Source: Apoderus coryli (taxonomy: Eukaryota; Arthropoda; Insecta; Coleoptera; Attelabidae). Taken from it: a stretch of 64,000 nucleotides of DNA. Position numbers and translations under genes: made by a program. The stretch spans positions 868,001 through 932,000 of the forward strand of contig OU452207.1 of the NCBI GenBank assembly GCA_911728435.2, given 5' to 3'. This document shows, piece by piece, positions 12,180 through 22,910 of the stretch (position 1 is the first letter of the stretch; each line of letters opens with the position of its first letter). Under the pieces are notes generated by a model. That model was not told where the DNA came from. It ran no database searches and worked only from the letters and a program-made list of their open reading frames with translations.

Positions 12180-13530
12180 GATGAACTTAACACTATTTAT
12201 GAACGCCTATGAAAACAAGTTATTTATAACACATTTTTTAGGTTATATTTTATCAAAGCTATAAATAACTAGTCAATATTTCTGCTATGTTTAAGAAATT
12301 TGTTTTTCTAACCTTTTTACCCCATTTTACACTTTTTTCGAATGTCAATGCGGTGTAATTGTTTGGGTTAAATATTTTAGGTTATGTTTAATTAAACGCA
12401 CAAAAAATTATTCAATATTTCGGATAAGTTTAAGAACGATGATTTTTTAAATTTTTGAACTCTCTTTTAAACCCCTTGCCTACGCTTAATGTTAATCACC
12501 ACCTATAAATATCCTGTAGTATTTTCGTACCAAATGTGGTTAAAATCCGTTAAGTGGTTTTTGAGTTATCACGGATACACATTTTTTCTGACCCTTTTAT
12601 AGAAATTTCACGGACGCCTATGGTACATTAATTTCTGTCGTGTATTTTTAACACCAATTCAACTAGTTAAATATAAAAAATTTTACATTTAATTTTTTTT
12701 ATTTTACGCTGCATTTTTTAGGTTATCTTATATCAAAGCTATATATAATTAGCCAATTTTTCTGGTATATTTGGGAAACATTTTTTTTTTCGTTTTCGAC
12801 CCTTTTTTTTAAACTATTTTCGAACGCCTGTGTGAACCAATTCTTTTATGGAACATTTTTTAGCTTATATTGTATCACAACTATGAAAAATTATTCCATA
12901 TTTCGAATAAGTTTAGGAAATATATATTTTTTATGTTTTGACCCCTTTTCCACTATTTACGAACGCCTATGAAAGTAAATTATTCATGACACATTTTATA
13001 GGTTATATTCTATCAAAACTATAAATAAATAGTTAATATTTCTGCTATTTTTAAGAAATACGTTTTTTTTTTAATCTTTTTTACCCCATTTTACACTATT
13101 TTCGAACGCCAATGTGGTCTAATATTTTATGTTCAATATTTTAGGTTATATTCAATTAAATGCGTAAAAAAATATGCAGTATTTCGGATAAGTTTAAGAA
13201 CTATGAATTTTTTTAATTTTTGAACCCTCTTTTAAACCCTTTGCCTACGCTCAATGTTTCCCAAAATCTAATCAGCTCCTTGCCATGTCCAATAGTATTT
13301 TTGTACCAAATTTGGTTAAAATCTGTTAAGCGGTTTTTGCGTTTTCGTGGATACAGACAGACAGACAGACAGACAGATAGACAGACAGACAGACATTTTT
13401 TTAAAACTACTTATTTATGTATAAAATGACCAAAAACAAGTATTTCCGGTGAAATTAAAAAAATTTTTTTTTCATGAAACTAATAGTCTCCATATATACA
13501 TATATTACATATATGATATGGAGAGCTAAA
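12180..13530. mobile_element. Helentron/HINE-like repeat with CAGA microsatellite and 3' hairpin
   Basis: Two long diverged copies of one unit lie in tandem (about 12190-12600 and 12605-13530). Inside them a block like cgaacgccaatg recurs at about 12201, 12340, 12612, 12822, 12960 and 13104, so the interior is itself repetitive (~140 bp period). The second copy ends with a (CAGA)n tract at 13353-13394, a hairpin made of tccatatata and tatatgatatgga (about 13488-13522), and gagagctaa. Internal tandem repeats, a GTCT/AGAC-type microsatellite and a 3' hairpin are described for non-autonomous Helentrons. No Rep/helicase ORF is present, so the assignment is inference. Confidence 0.5.
13353..13394. 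repeat. (CAGA)n microsatellite
   Basis: About ten units of CAGA with one interruption (gatag). It lies at the same relative position as the shorter, interrupted tract at 14172-14200 in the next copy of the parent repeat. Confidence 0.95.
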
Positions 13531-13535
13531 AATAT

Positions 13536-13972
13536 ATCAGTGTTCTGGGTGCATGGTGTCCGTTTTAACGGACGCAAAGAAAAAAGTAGCTTCTAGACTA
13601 ATTTATTAAATTTTTATAATTAACAAGGACTAATACGTTATGAATAAAGCCTTATACAAAAGTTTTTGAGAAATAATTTGCTTATTTTGGGCTTTTATGA
13701 AATTTGTAGTCGTAAAACTTACCCGTTGCCACGATTAGTATAAAGTGACGGATCCATTTTAGTTTTCTGTCTTTACCAAGTACACAATTTGGCACTGGAA
13801 CCAACTTATTAATTTTTATCTTGAAGTAGACACAACTAGAAAGACACTGATAGCATTAAAATATTTAAGGTTATGTTTATAACTTAAAGATATACTAAAA
13901 ACCGCAAAACAAGGGGGTATGTTTTGTGACTAAAAACAGCTTGTCCGTTTAAACGGACGCTATGCGCTAATG
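13536..13972. mobile_element. Inserted segment flanked by GTCCGTTTTAACGGAC palindromes
   Basis: Between two copies of the Helentron-like repeat lies ~435 bp of unrelated sequence. Near its left end is the palindrome gtccgttttaacggac (13558-13573) and near its right end gtccgtttaaacggac (13943-13958), each followed by gc. The right boundary is tgagttaa. It looks like a small DNA transposon with palindromic subterminal motifs, possibly of TTAA-target type, but a matching left TTAA was not found. Confidence 0.45.
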
Positions 13973-14315
13973 AGTTAAATGCGTAAAAAATTATGCAGTA
14001 TTTCGGATAACTTTAAGAACTATGAATTTTTTTAATTTTTGAACCCTCTTTCAAACCCCTTGCCTACGCTCAATGTTTCTTAAAATCTAATCAGCTCCTT
14101 GCCATGTCCTATAGTATTTTTGTACCAAGTTTAGTTAAAATCTGTTAAGTGGTTTTTGCGTTCTCGTGCATACAGACAGACAGACTGACAGACAAACCGA
14201 CATTTTATTAAAACTACTTATTTATGTATAAAATGATCAAAAACAAGTATTTCTGGTGAAATTAAAAAAATATACGTATATTACATATTATATGATATGG
14301 AGAGCTAATAAATAG
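13973..14315. mobile_element. Helentron-like repeat, third partial copy
   Basis: This repeats about 13160-13530 of the preceding copy: tatgcagtatttcggataa, ttgcctacgctcaatgttt, the CAGA-rich tract (14172-14200), and the end atggagagctaa. The 5' half is missing. Confidence 0.75.
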
Positions 14316-15302
14316 ATGACTATTTAAAGAAGTAATTTAAATCGCAAAGTAGTTGCGGCCGCCGCTGAATGCTATATAGTTGATATTAGGCATAGATAGC
14401 AATAAATAGGTGTAATAGTACCTAATAATAATATACATTTTATGTACAATATAATGTTGTTTATTTAATTTCATGATCGACATATGTAAGTAAACAATCA
14501 ACAGTGATTGGTTTTTATTTCTTTATATTTTCGATAAAATATTGTAGGTACTTGTGTATAGCTCTATATTTTATCCGGAATTGGTATCTCGATAGCAATC
14601 AATCAATGACTTCTGTTTAGATAATAATTTCAAATTTATTATTGTTTGTATTCCGATATCTTCACTATATGATTTTATTTTAGGTATGTACCTAGGTAGG
14701 TATAGATACCTACTATATTTAAATTTCCTGTACTTCATTTATTTAATTTTATAATTATTTGGTTGACAACAAGATGTTTGTGGCGCCATCTAGAGTGAGC
14801 AGGCAATATGTCTGGTGAAACAAAATTCGCAAACGATTGCCAAGACTATATAGGTACGCCCGAATTCCCTATCGGGAGGCTTTATTTATAAATTGCTTCT
14901 TACATAATGTAACAAGACTTTAATTTATGTTGGAAATTCGCTTCACACCGTAGAATAATGTTTATATTGGAATAGAATGGACTCTGTCGTGTTGACGAAT
15001 GTGTAATTGCGCCATCTATTGGTTTGGTATTAAGCAAAAAAACGGTATCGATATAAAAGGTAATGCGTCATAGATGAGCTTTGAATATCGACCCCTAGAG
15101 AGGTCTATATTGCTTTAGGCGGGATATTTGAATTATTACTAATCGTGACAAACACAGGGAAGGTATTGTGAACCCGCTTAAAAAATTTAAAATATATGAA
15201 CTGCGTAACGAAACAGAATTTTAATAATTATTATTGTAATTGTATTGTTTTCATTATTTCCAATAAACTAACGTAACTACTTTATTCAAAAATTTAAAGA
15301 AA
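14316..15302. other. No gene recognised
   Basis: AT-rich sequence with short repeats of the type aggtaggtatagatacctac (14690-14712). No coding or RNA signal that I can support. Confidence 0.4.
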
Positions 15303-15372
15303 ACTATTGCCAGAGCTGGGATTTTGAGCCCATAACCTTCGGCATGCGAAGCGAACGCTCTATCAATGTGTT
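15303..15372 (-). pseudogene. tRNA-Ala-like remnant (tRNA-derived SINE head or pseudo-tRNA)
   Basis: On the minus strand, agagcgttcgcttcgcatgc followed by gggctcaaaatccc resembles the D-arm, anticodon arm (CGC) and T-arm of tRNA-Ala, with recognisable A-box and B-box-like blocks. The acceptor stem does not pair convincingly and the D-loop side is degraded, so this is not a functional tRNA gene. Confidence 0.45.
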
Positions 15373-15469
15373 AAAGTACTCAATTACTACATATATACGT
15401 GTATACGTTCCAACTACCTAACTGGTGAAATTTTAAACGCAATTATCTCGAGAATGATGGGGACAAATC

Positions 15470-15606
15470 TTGGTAACATGACCTTAGTCACATGACATTA
15501 GCAACATGACCTTGTCGACACAATCTTGGCAACATGACATTAGCAACATGACACTGGCATCATGATCTTAGCAACATGAAACTAGCACATGACATTAGCA
15601 ACATTG
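15470..15606. repeat. Minisatellite, acatgacattagca units
   Basis: About eight to nine imperfect 14-17 bp units of the form (ac)atgacattagcaac, with variants such as atgaccttgtcgac and atgatcttagca. The neighbouring 15606-15740 is built from a second short motif, gttccggttttgaa, in both orientations. Confidence 0.85.
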
Positions 15607-15774
15607 TTCCGAGTTTGAAGTTCCTATTTTGATGTTCGTCCGGTTTTGAAAGTTCCTGTTTTGCAGATCGGCGTTTAAAGTTCCGGTTTTGAAGTAAAAG
15701 TTTTAAAGTTTTCAAACTCAGGACTTCAAAGTCGGAACTTTAAACTCTGAGGATGCTAACATTGTTAGCGAAAC

Positions 15775-16072
15775 GCGCGTGGAGAATTGCCCGTGCCCAT
15801 GCCGCAAGAACAGTAAACCATTGAGGATGTCGGGATTGCGAAGCTAGAATGGCCTCCATACAGTCCTGACGCAAATTCCACAGAACATGTTTGTACATCC
15901 TAAACAGAAATATTCGAGTACGGAATCCAGCGCCTAACTTAATTGCAGAATTAATGATTCCTGCATAGGAATCGAATACCACAAGAAACCATCAAAGATA
16001 TTTTGCGCAGTATGCCTAGGAGGATGCAGGCTAACGTTAGACCTAGAGGAGGAAATACTAAAAACTGTAGTG
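15775..16072 (+). mobile_element. Tc1-like transposase C-terminal remnant
   Basis: Spread over shifted plus-strand frames are the Tc1 hallmarks: a GIAKLEWPPYSPDANSTEHV block (family pattern WPxxSPDLNPIEHxW, where the Asp is catalytic), NRNIRVRNPAPNLIAEL and, near the end, SMPRRMQANVRPRGGNTK (family: SMPRRxxAVxxxRGGxTKY). At least two frameshifts and stops interrupt it. The N-terminal HTH and first catalytic Asp region are missing apart from a possible AHAARTVNH piece. Confidence 0.8.
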
Positions 16073-16409
16073 TAACAGATTTAGCAACCGAAATCACAAA
16101 AGAGTTAAAGGGAAGAAAAATAAAGACTTAAAATAAAATCCGCAAGTCACTTAAAATAAAATCCGCAAGTCATAAGCGGAAAAGGATAAGATTTCAAACT
16201 GAGGTAAAAATAAATAACCATTTAAATGAAGGAATCATCATTGACATTATGCTTGAACCTAAAGTGAAATGGACAGAAATGCATAAACTTATCAAAAAAA
16301 TTATAAAGAACAAAGAGCGGGAAGAAAGAGATAGAGAAAGAATCCGAAACCCGAACCCCTAATCATTTTAGAATGAAAGAGGGCGTAGTGAAGATCGAAA
16401 TAAATAAAA

Positions 16410-16545
16410 ATCCAAGAATATATGCCACAAAGAACGGCATAAATACAATAAAAATAAAGACAGTTCCTGATCCACAAAAAAAAAGCGGTTTCATGAGGGC
16501 CTCTTGTTCTGTTATGATGCGCAGACTACGTCCTCAATAAGAAAA
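16410..16545. repeat. Dispersed repeat, shared with 19178-19345
   Basis: The blocks atatgccacaaagaacggca, agttcctgatccacaa, cggtttcatgagggcct and tgatgcgcagactacg recur in the same order and orientation at 19178-19345. The second copy has ~35 extra bases (cctgtggaatag...). A transposable element end is likely; no ORF. Confidence 0.75.
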
Positions 16546-16799
16546 AACAGTGAAAAGTTTGTTTAAAAGTTCTTTGATTTTGATTTGGCAGAATCAGCAA
16601 TGGTAGATTTGTCTGGAATTTCATCAGAATTGAATGACGTCAATGCAAAATCATAGCTGAAATGGAACATATAATGGGCAGCAGTTTCAATTTAGACGAA
16701 CCCATTTCCTTTGCAGCTTTGTTGTTCGAAAACCAACCTAACTTTAAAATGATAATTATTTTAAAATATTTTAGAGCTGATAGATCCATTTTATGGAGA

Positions 16800-17284
16800 G
16801 TATTCTGATGAAGATCCGACATATCAACCTAGTGCGTCAGAAGTATATTTGATAACCGCACGAAACATATTAATGGCGAAAATATTTCGTGGATGAAAAT
16901 TAAAAGAATAAAGGAGAGAAATATAAAATTTATTTTAATTATGACTCATCAGACAACTTTTTGACCCTAGACATTTCCCAAAATACGAAAGCTGTACCTT
17001 TAAGAACTCGTTTAACACGATCAATGAGAAAATATAATTACGAAGAACCAAATGAGTCTATAGTCTCCAAATGTGTGTAATTTCCTAAAACTTTGGCACA
17101 GCTTTATCATAGTCCCTTACCCATAAGTATTGTGAAAAATAAAGATCTGTTGCAATTATGCAAGAAGGACATCATACCTGAAGAATTTCATGGTTGGATA
17201 AGCAGCCTTAAAACGTCTGAGGACATTAAAGAACGTATACCAGATCTTGGTATCCATGACGAAACCGATGATGAGTTTGAATGA
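16800..17284 (+). pseudogene. Degraded ORF of probable transposon origin (unrecognised)
   Basis: Plus-strand pieces read LIDPFYGEYSDEDPTYQPS, then SDNFLTLDISQNTKAVPLRT and, from 17070, FPKTLAQLYHSPLPISIVKN followed by KDLLQLCKKDIIPEEFHGWI and an acidic end (DETDDEFE, stop 17284). The final 63 codons are open. I do not recognise the family. A short acidic C-terminus after an LPIS...KDL...IP...YH-type block looks like the tails of uncharacterised insect TE-linked proteins, but that is recollection only. Stops between blocks mean it is not an intact gene. Confidence 0.35.
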
Positions 17285-17841
17285 AAGAGGAGAAGAAGAA
17301 GTTCAAATGTTTTATTTTGTTCAATTTGTTATCTTCTGATTTATGTTTCCATTATTCTATTAGTTTTTTATACAATAAATTCATCTAACTGTTTTATATT
17401 TATCTGTAGTTTTCATTTAAAAGCCATAATTGAAGCAGACCTACGTATAAACTTTGGGGATTGATTGGTGATCTATGGACAAATATAATAATACACGATA
17501 TTGTAATGCGTTATAGTGAGTCCAGCATGGTCCGGAGATCCTACAATATGTATTCATGCCTGAGTTAAGATTTTTATATTCCCACAAAATCTTAAGCATA
17601 CCTATAAGTGCTAAAGAAAAAGCTGAGTAAGATAATGACTGAACCTATACCTAAAATTTTTAAATATCTCTCATGCCAAAACCCTATAAGTGAAGTACAA
17701 TTATTAATTCTTTTTGATTTAAAAACATAATCTTAACCTTTTTAATAATCGAAAAACGTCAGTTGGAACAAAAAATAAATTTTTTCTACAACTGTCAAAA
17801 AAGAGTGACATTTTTTCACCACTTTTAATGTGACAAATGAT

Positions 17842-17897
17842 ATTTCGCAAACGCCGGTGCGCGAAGAAAATACTTCGCACATCGGCGTTTGCGAAAT
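17842..17897. repeat. Near-perfect palindrome (hairpin)
   Basis: The arm atttcgcaaacgccggtgcg continues gcgaag (17842-17866) and pairs with 17873-17897 across a 6-base loop, with one or two mismatches. The arms are rich in CG, unlike the AT-rich surroundings. Confidence 0.9.
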
Positions 17898-18380
17898 ACT
17901 GCGTGCACTAACTTTAACACGATCTAAGTACGTAGAATTCAACTTTATTGTAGGTACTAATAATATATGAAATACATAAATTGATTCAAACATTCTTAAT
18001 TAAGTAGGTATTAAATATTCTTCACAATATTCACGTTACTAACAGAACATTTTCACTCACTTTTTCAAATTTTTAGTTTTACAGCACTCTTTGAATTGAC
18101 TGTATGTCCTTTCATACTGCCTCTTGGTCACTGCTTATATTTCCATTTTCTATATTTTGCATACTTAATATTTAATTAGAAATTACAATAAAAACTAGTT
18201 GTCACCTTTTTGTCAAAATTAAAAACGCGTATGTGGGTATATTCTACTTTCCATAGTAACGAAATATACAATGTATGAGGTATATTTATAATTATTATAA
18301 ATAATATGAGTATTCTTTAGAATAGTAATTATTGATGAAAGGAAATATCTGCAGTTGTAGAAAAAATGTTGTATGTAATA

Positions 18381-18481
18381 TGTGTGCGAAGAAATTTCGC
18401 GCATTCAACAGATATTTTGACTCAGCTGCGCATCGTCAAAATAAATTTCTGTCTCAATGCGCGAAATTATCCTTCGCACAC
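18381..18481. repeat. Palindrome, ~100 bp, gcgaagaaatttcgcgcatt arms
   Basis: The left arm starts tgtgcgaagaaatttcgcgc and the right arm reads gcgcgaaattatccttcgca, with the centre ctcagctgcgcatcgtc. The arms are imperfect but extend through ttttgac near the loop. Confidence 0.85.
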
Positions 18482-18504
18482 TTATTACATAAATAACTAT
18501 TTTT

Positions 18505-18990
18505 CTGTGACGGGAAAAAAGTTTGACATATTTACTCTCTTGACAGGTAATAAAATGTCACTTTTTATCCCCGGGAAAAAAGTGAGTACTTTTTTCCCGG
18601 ACACATAAGTAGCGGTAGATATTTAATTTTAGGAAATTTTATTATACAAAAGTTACATTTTCTTTATATATCAAAACTGGCAATAATTTGTGACGCAACT
18701 TTTGCCTCTTCTACTGACTCCGGTGGAGTGTTCACAATTTTTAAATTAAATTACAGAATGAAATTGACAGATATTTGATTACATTTTTAAAACTTCAAAT
18801 TTCACTTGGATAATTTTCTGACTTTTTTCAATATTAAATCGAAGTTTTTCCCGTCTCAGAAAAAAATAGTGTATCATACACGGGAAAAAAGTTAGATTTT
18901 AGCCCTCGGTTTTTTGTCTCCCTCCGCTGCGCGTCGGGAGACAACACAACCTCGAGCTAAAATCTAGTACTTTTTTCCCTTGTATAATAA
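18505..18990. repeat. Two cgggaaaaaagt palindromes
   Basis: The first (18505-18605) pairs cgggaaaaaagt with acttttttcccgg. The second (18871-18990) pairs atacacgggaaaaaagt...agattttag with ctaaaatct...acttttttccc. The second has a CG-rich centre, ctccctccgctgcgcgtcgggag, which resembles the ctcagctgcgcatcg centre of the palindrome at 18381. The four palindromes between 17.8 and 19.0 kb probably form one composite foldback element. Confidence 0.75.
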
Positions 18991-19642
18991 ACAACTAATT
19001 ATTATGTGTAGAAAACTTGAAAAAAATCGATACAACCAGTTTCTAGTTATGATGTTGCAAATGTCTAAAAAAACTTTAAACCCGATTTTCTCTAAAAGTT
19101 TTTGTCGTTATCGGGTTTTGGCTTTACACCCTCGATATATTGTATTCTGATTGCTGAAATTATGTATAATAAAAAAAAAGAATATATGCCACAAAGAACG
19201 GCATAAATACAAAAAAAAATAAAGACAGCCTGTGGAATAGAAGTTAAACCTTCTAGGCAGTTCCTGATCCACAAGAAAAAGGCGGTTTCATGAGGGCCTT
19301 TTGTTTGTTCTGTTAGCTGATGCGCAGACTACGCCCTCAATTTAAATAAAAAAGCAGTCACAATATGAAGTTTTAATTGATATACTTAGATAACATACAA
19401 ACATATTTACAGAATTTAAATTAAATAATTAATATCAAATGGAACAATATTTACTTATACTTCTGCCACTTTTTACAGTTTTGGTCTATTAATGTAAAAA
19501 AAAAATATTGTTTTGTCTTTAAACATTGCAATAAACACTTTAAACAAAAAGGTCTCCAACGCGACTAACCCGCCTCTATTTACAGCAAAACTCACACCTC
19601 CGATCCTCCTTCACTCTCCTATTTCTTGGTCCTTCCCCACAC
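18991..19642. other. Region downstream of Cdk9
   Basis: It holds the dispersed repeat at 19178-19345 and probably the Cdk9 3' UTR (19350-19642), read on the minus strand. No other gene is seen. Confidence 0.5.
19178..19345. repeat. Dispersed repeat, second copy of 16410-16545
   Basis: Same order of blocks as the copy at 16410-16545, slightly longer. It lies ~300 bases downstream of the Cdk9 stop codon, outside the gene. Confidence 0.75.
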
Positions 19643-21098
19643 TCAGAACACCCTATCCTGATAACCGCTGTCCTGCACTGTGGACGTAGTCGGTCTCGGC
19701 ATAGGATGGTGTTGCCGAATCTGAGTTGGACGACGTGCCGGTGCCAACAGTTCAAACATGCTCTGCGTGTGATTTGCCAACATTTTACCCAATTCGCAGG
19801 GCATTGGATCAGTCCAGAAAAAGTCATGGTTCAAGGCACTATCAGCATCCGCTCGCTTTGATGGATCCAAAACGAGTAGTTTGTCGAGGAGGTCGAGAGC
19901 GTACGGGTCTTTCATGTACGGCTTTAGACGTTCCTTCACCTGAAAATAACGATGGATTAAGATCTCTCAGTTTCTCTACACAAAATTCTTCATAATAATC
20001 AAAATGCAAATTACCTTCCGCTTTTGTTCCTGTGGTAATTCCATCTTCTTATAATACTCCAAATTCTCCACTCCACTCCAATTCTGTGGATTGATTGATC
20101 CACACAATTGTGAGATAAACGTCAACTGTTGTTGTTCACTGTTACCCTGCATGATCGGCGATCTCGTCCACATTTCAGCCATAATGCAACCGGCACCCCA
20201 CAAATCCACTGGAGGTCCATAGTTGCGTTCACCGAGAAGAAGTTCTGGTGGCCGATACCATAACGTGACTACACGATTTGTGAACCTAAAACAGTTATTC
20301 TTGTAAAATGGGTAGGTATAAGTTAGTAGTTGAAGACAAAAGTTATGAAAACTACATGAAAATATTTGGTGTTTCCTTAGACGAACGAAAAATTTACAAA
20401 AAATAGTGTTAAAACTAAGTGCTTAATAAAAATATTTCTTACCGGCTTGGCATTCCATTTTTACTAGTACTAAACGCCCTGGCAAGTCCAAAATCAGCCA
20501 GTTTCAAAATACCAGTTTTCGTGATCAGTACATTTGCAGCCTTCATATCTCTATGCAATATCTTATTACTATGAATATAATACAATCCGTTTAACAACTG
20601 TTGTAGCACCTTCTTAATTTCACCTAAACTAAACTTCACATTAACATTTGATAACAATCCTGCTAAATCGTGTTCACAAAACTCAAACACCAAATAAAAC
20701 GTTGAACGGTATCTGTTGTTAGCTGATGCTTGAGTCCTACAAATCTCAATCAAATTCACTACGTTTTCATGCTTCAATAGCTGTAATATTCGGATTTCTC
20801 TTAATGCTGTTATAGGAAACCCTTCCTTTTCATTGTCCATCAACACTTTCTTCATTGCCACAAATTTTTTTGGGTTATTTATGTCTTTGGCTTTGAACAC
20901 TTCACCGAAAGTACCCTGACCTATTTTAGCGAGTTTTTGGTATTTCGTGGCTAGATCACAGAAAGGGAAATTGAAGGTTTCTATGTACTCTTCCTTCTGA
21001 CGCATGTTCATCGCTGAGCTTCCGCTGCTACTGCCATGATGATGGTTGTTTACGTTGTTAGGTTTGTTCTGCATATTTGAGGCTTTATTGTACTGCAC
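19643..21098 (-). CDS. Cdk9: Cyclin-dependent kinase 9 (P-TEFb catalytic subunit), 3 exons
   Basis: CDK9 with cyclin T forms P-TEFb, which phosphorylates the RNA polymerase II C-terminal domain and pausing factors to release paused polymerase in the nucleus. Exons (minus strand): 21098-20443, 20285-20015, 19939-19643, all with GT-AG junctions and correct phase, giving 407 residues, close to the fly protein's length as I recall it. A 45-residue polar, His/Ser-rich lead precedes the kinase domain. Visible: glycine loop IGQGTFGEV (59-67), AMK lysine (83), the diagnostic PITALRE helix (95-101), HRD (182-184), DFG (202-204), T-loop TNRVVTLWYRPPE at the start of exon 2 and GERNYGPPVDLWGAGCI after it. 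The C-terminal tail is rich in Pro, Gln and Thr. The start is the first ATG in a long open exon. It appears intact. Confidence 0.97.
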
Positions 21099-21196
21099 TA
21101 AACAATATATTTTTATAAATAAAAAGCAATTTACAAATTTATCACAATCACAAAATCACCACTAGTTACTACCATGTGTGTTCGTCTAATGTTTAT

Positions 21197-21612
21197 ATAC
21201 TATCTGTAAAATGTCACTTGTTACTGTCACCAATTATTGACATTGACAAGTGACAGTAGTCATGACGTTACAACAGTAGACAATTGACTTTCTCATCTCA
21301 GCTCAGTTGAACTGATGTGCCAACATCATTTGTCACTGATTTAATTCGAGAATTTATTCATGTAGTGGTTGCAATATGATATTCACTCGCATGTATAATT
21401 CATCATGTAAACGCTCCTTAAATAGTGTAAAAAGACAAAATTAACTCTCAATTTATTTTGAATGTGGTTTACTACTGCAGTGTGCAGTGTAAATCTGTAA
21501 AATGTCGCTTGTAACTGTCACATATTATTATTGACATTGACATGTGAAATTAGTCATGAGCGCTACCCAGTTAGCAATTTTCTTTTTCATCTCAGCCCAG
21601 CTGAACTGATGA
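21197..21612. repeat. Direct repeat pair upstream of Cdk9
   Basis: About 120 bases at 21197-21318 (ctgtaaaatgtcacttgtta through tcagttgaactgatg) are repeated, diverged, at 21487-21612. Each copy contains a small inverted pair (gtcacttgt...acaagtgac). The motif tcagttgaactga is itself palindromic and occurs again at 21645-21660 and 21966-21982. Confidence 0.7.
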
Positions 21613-22082
21613 GTGAGTCAGCTGAGCTGATGAGTGACTCTGAACATCAGTTCAACTGAGCGAAATAGAAAAAAATATTAATTCCGAGACTTAGAAATTA
21701 TTTATCAGTGGTAGTTATTTCGATTGAGAACGGGAATTCAATTGTTGAAAACCTTGAAGCAGAACAAACGACCGATAGGATTCAGGCAGAGAATAAATTG
21801 TTTATTCTCTGATTCAGGCACGGTTTTTCTGCAACAATAGTTATGCCTGAATTATATCGGTCGGTTGTTCTGCTCCGAGGTTTTCAACAATTGAATGCCC
21901 GTTCTCAATCGAAATTACTGACACGGATAAAGACTTTCTAAGGAATTACTATTTTTTTCTATTCCGCTCAGTTGAACTGATGATCTACAAAATTAATTGA
22001 CAGTTAAGTGAGGAATCTAGCACCAAAAAGCTTTATAGCTAATGACAACTTTGACAGATAAATCTTCCTTTTACAAACATAA

Positions 22083-22424
22083 ATGGTAAATGATATGGAG
22101 ATAAGTGATGCCGAGTTAAAGGCTGCATTAGATAATCTAATGAATTTCGAATTACCGTCAATTTCTACATTAGCCGAGAATGAGGTAAACCAACCTTACG
22201 ACGATCGTAGAATAGTAAAACGGACACCAAACGAGCGTCGAAAAAAAACCGTTACAACAAAATGTGGTGTGGACTTTCAGAATTCTCCAAATGTTCGGAT
22301 ATTGGAGGATGTAGAGTGTTGTTACCAATGCCGATTCTTCAACCGTAAACTATCCCGAAACCTCAACAGTCAGCATCATATGGAAAAAAAATCAAGTTGT
22401 TGGATTGATATAAGCAAAGATTAA
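22083..22424 (+). CDS. Unrecognised protein, 113 codons, inside inverted repeats
   Basis: The frame starts MVNDMEISDAELKAALDNLM and ends WIDISKD. The first ~35 residues are acidic and helical. A basic stretch follows (RRIVKRTPNERRKKT), then a Cys-containing segment (VECCYQCRFFNRK) that could bind metal but fits no motif I know. Base composition and codon use look like real coding sequence. It sits in the module bounded by the 21.8/22.8 kb inverted repeats, directly before a second helical ORF. No relative recognised; a TE or viral cargo protein is possible but unsupported. Confidence 0.4.
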   Translation: MVNDMEISDAELKAALDNLMNFELPSISTLAENEVNQPYDDRRIVKRTPNERRKKTVTTKCGVDFQNSPNVRILEDVECCYQCRFFNRKLSRNLNSQHHMEKKSSCWIDISKD

Positions 22425-22513
22425 TGTACATTAATCTTTGATGTAAGTGAATGTTCGCAAGGTTTTAACAATAGTATAACAATTTTCAAAACTCAAAACA
22501 GTGATTGCAGACA

Positions 22514-22770
22514 TGAATAAAAAACATGCGGACATTGTGAGGGATATGGTCGAGGCTGACAATACAATTCAAACAATGAAATCTGAACTAGAGGTTTGCA
22601 AGAGTGAGACAGGCTTTTGAGACTCAATTTCTGACAAGTCAGCAAAGAGTTGTTGAAGGCGGCGCAGATATCACATCCTTAATCAATTGCAAAAACGAGA
22701 AATATAACAGGGAGTTGGAAGCTGCGTGGGGTACTCGCACAATTACGACGAGGGGGGTATTCATTAGTTT
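22514..22770 (+). pseudogene. Unrecognised helical ORF, frameshifted
   Basis: A plus-strand frame MNKKHADIVRDMVEADNTIQ, then TMKSELEVCK, predicts a coiled-coil-like helix. It hits a stop at about 22620, but after a one-base shift it continues VRQAFETQFLTSQQRVVEGG and then ADITSLINCKNEKY to about 22750. The amphipathic pattern is kept across the shift, which suggests one original protein. It lies 90 bases after the 113-codon ORF and may have been its C-terminal part or a partner. Confidence 0.35.
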
Positions 22771-22910
22771 ATTTTTATTTCCTGAGAAAGTCTTTATCAG
22801 TGTCAATAATTTCGATTGAGAACGGGCATTCAATTGTTGAAAACCTCGGAGCAGAACAACCGACCGATAGAATTCAGGCATAACTATTGTTGCAGAAAAA
22901 CCGTGCCTCA

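Larger units (their letters stand above)
21715..22910. mobile_element. Inverted-repeat-bounded module carrying an unknown gene
   Basis: A ~115 base block (gttttcaacaattgaatgcc with flanks; 21831-21945) is present as its reverse complement at 22785-22906, over 90% alike by eye. A third, shorter inverted copy lies at 21715-21785, making 21715-21945 a palindrome. The ~840 bases between hold the two coding pieces listed separately. The layout is that of a DNA element with long terminal inverted repeats and non-standard cargo; no transposase is recognisable. Confidence 0.6.

Noticed and set aside
15303..15372. Functional tRNA-Ala gene
   Set aside because: The anticodon and T-arm blocks are present but acceptor and D-arm pairing fails; listed only as a tRNA-derived remnant.
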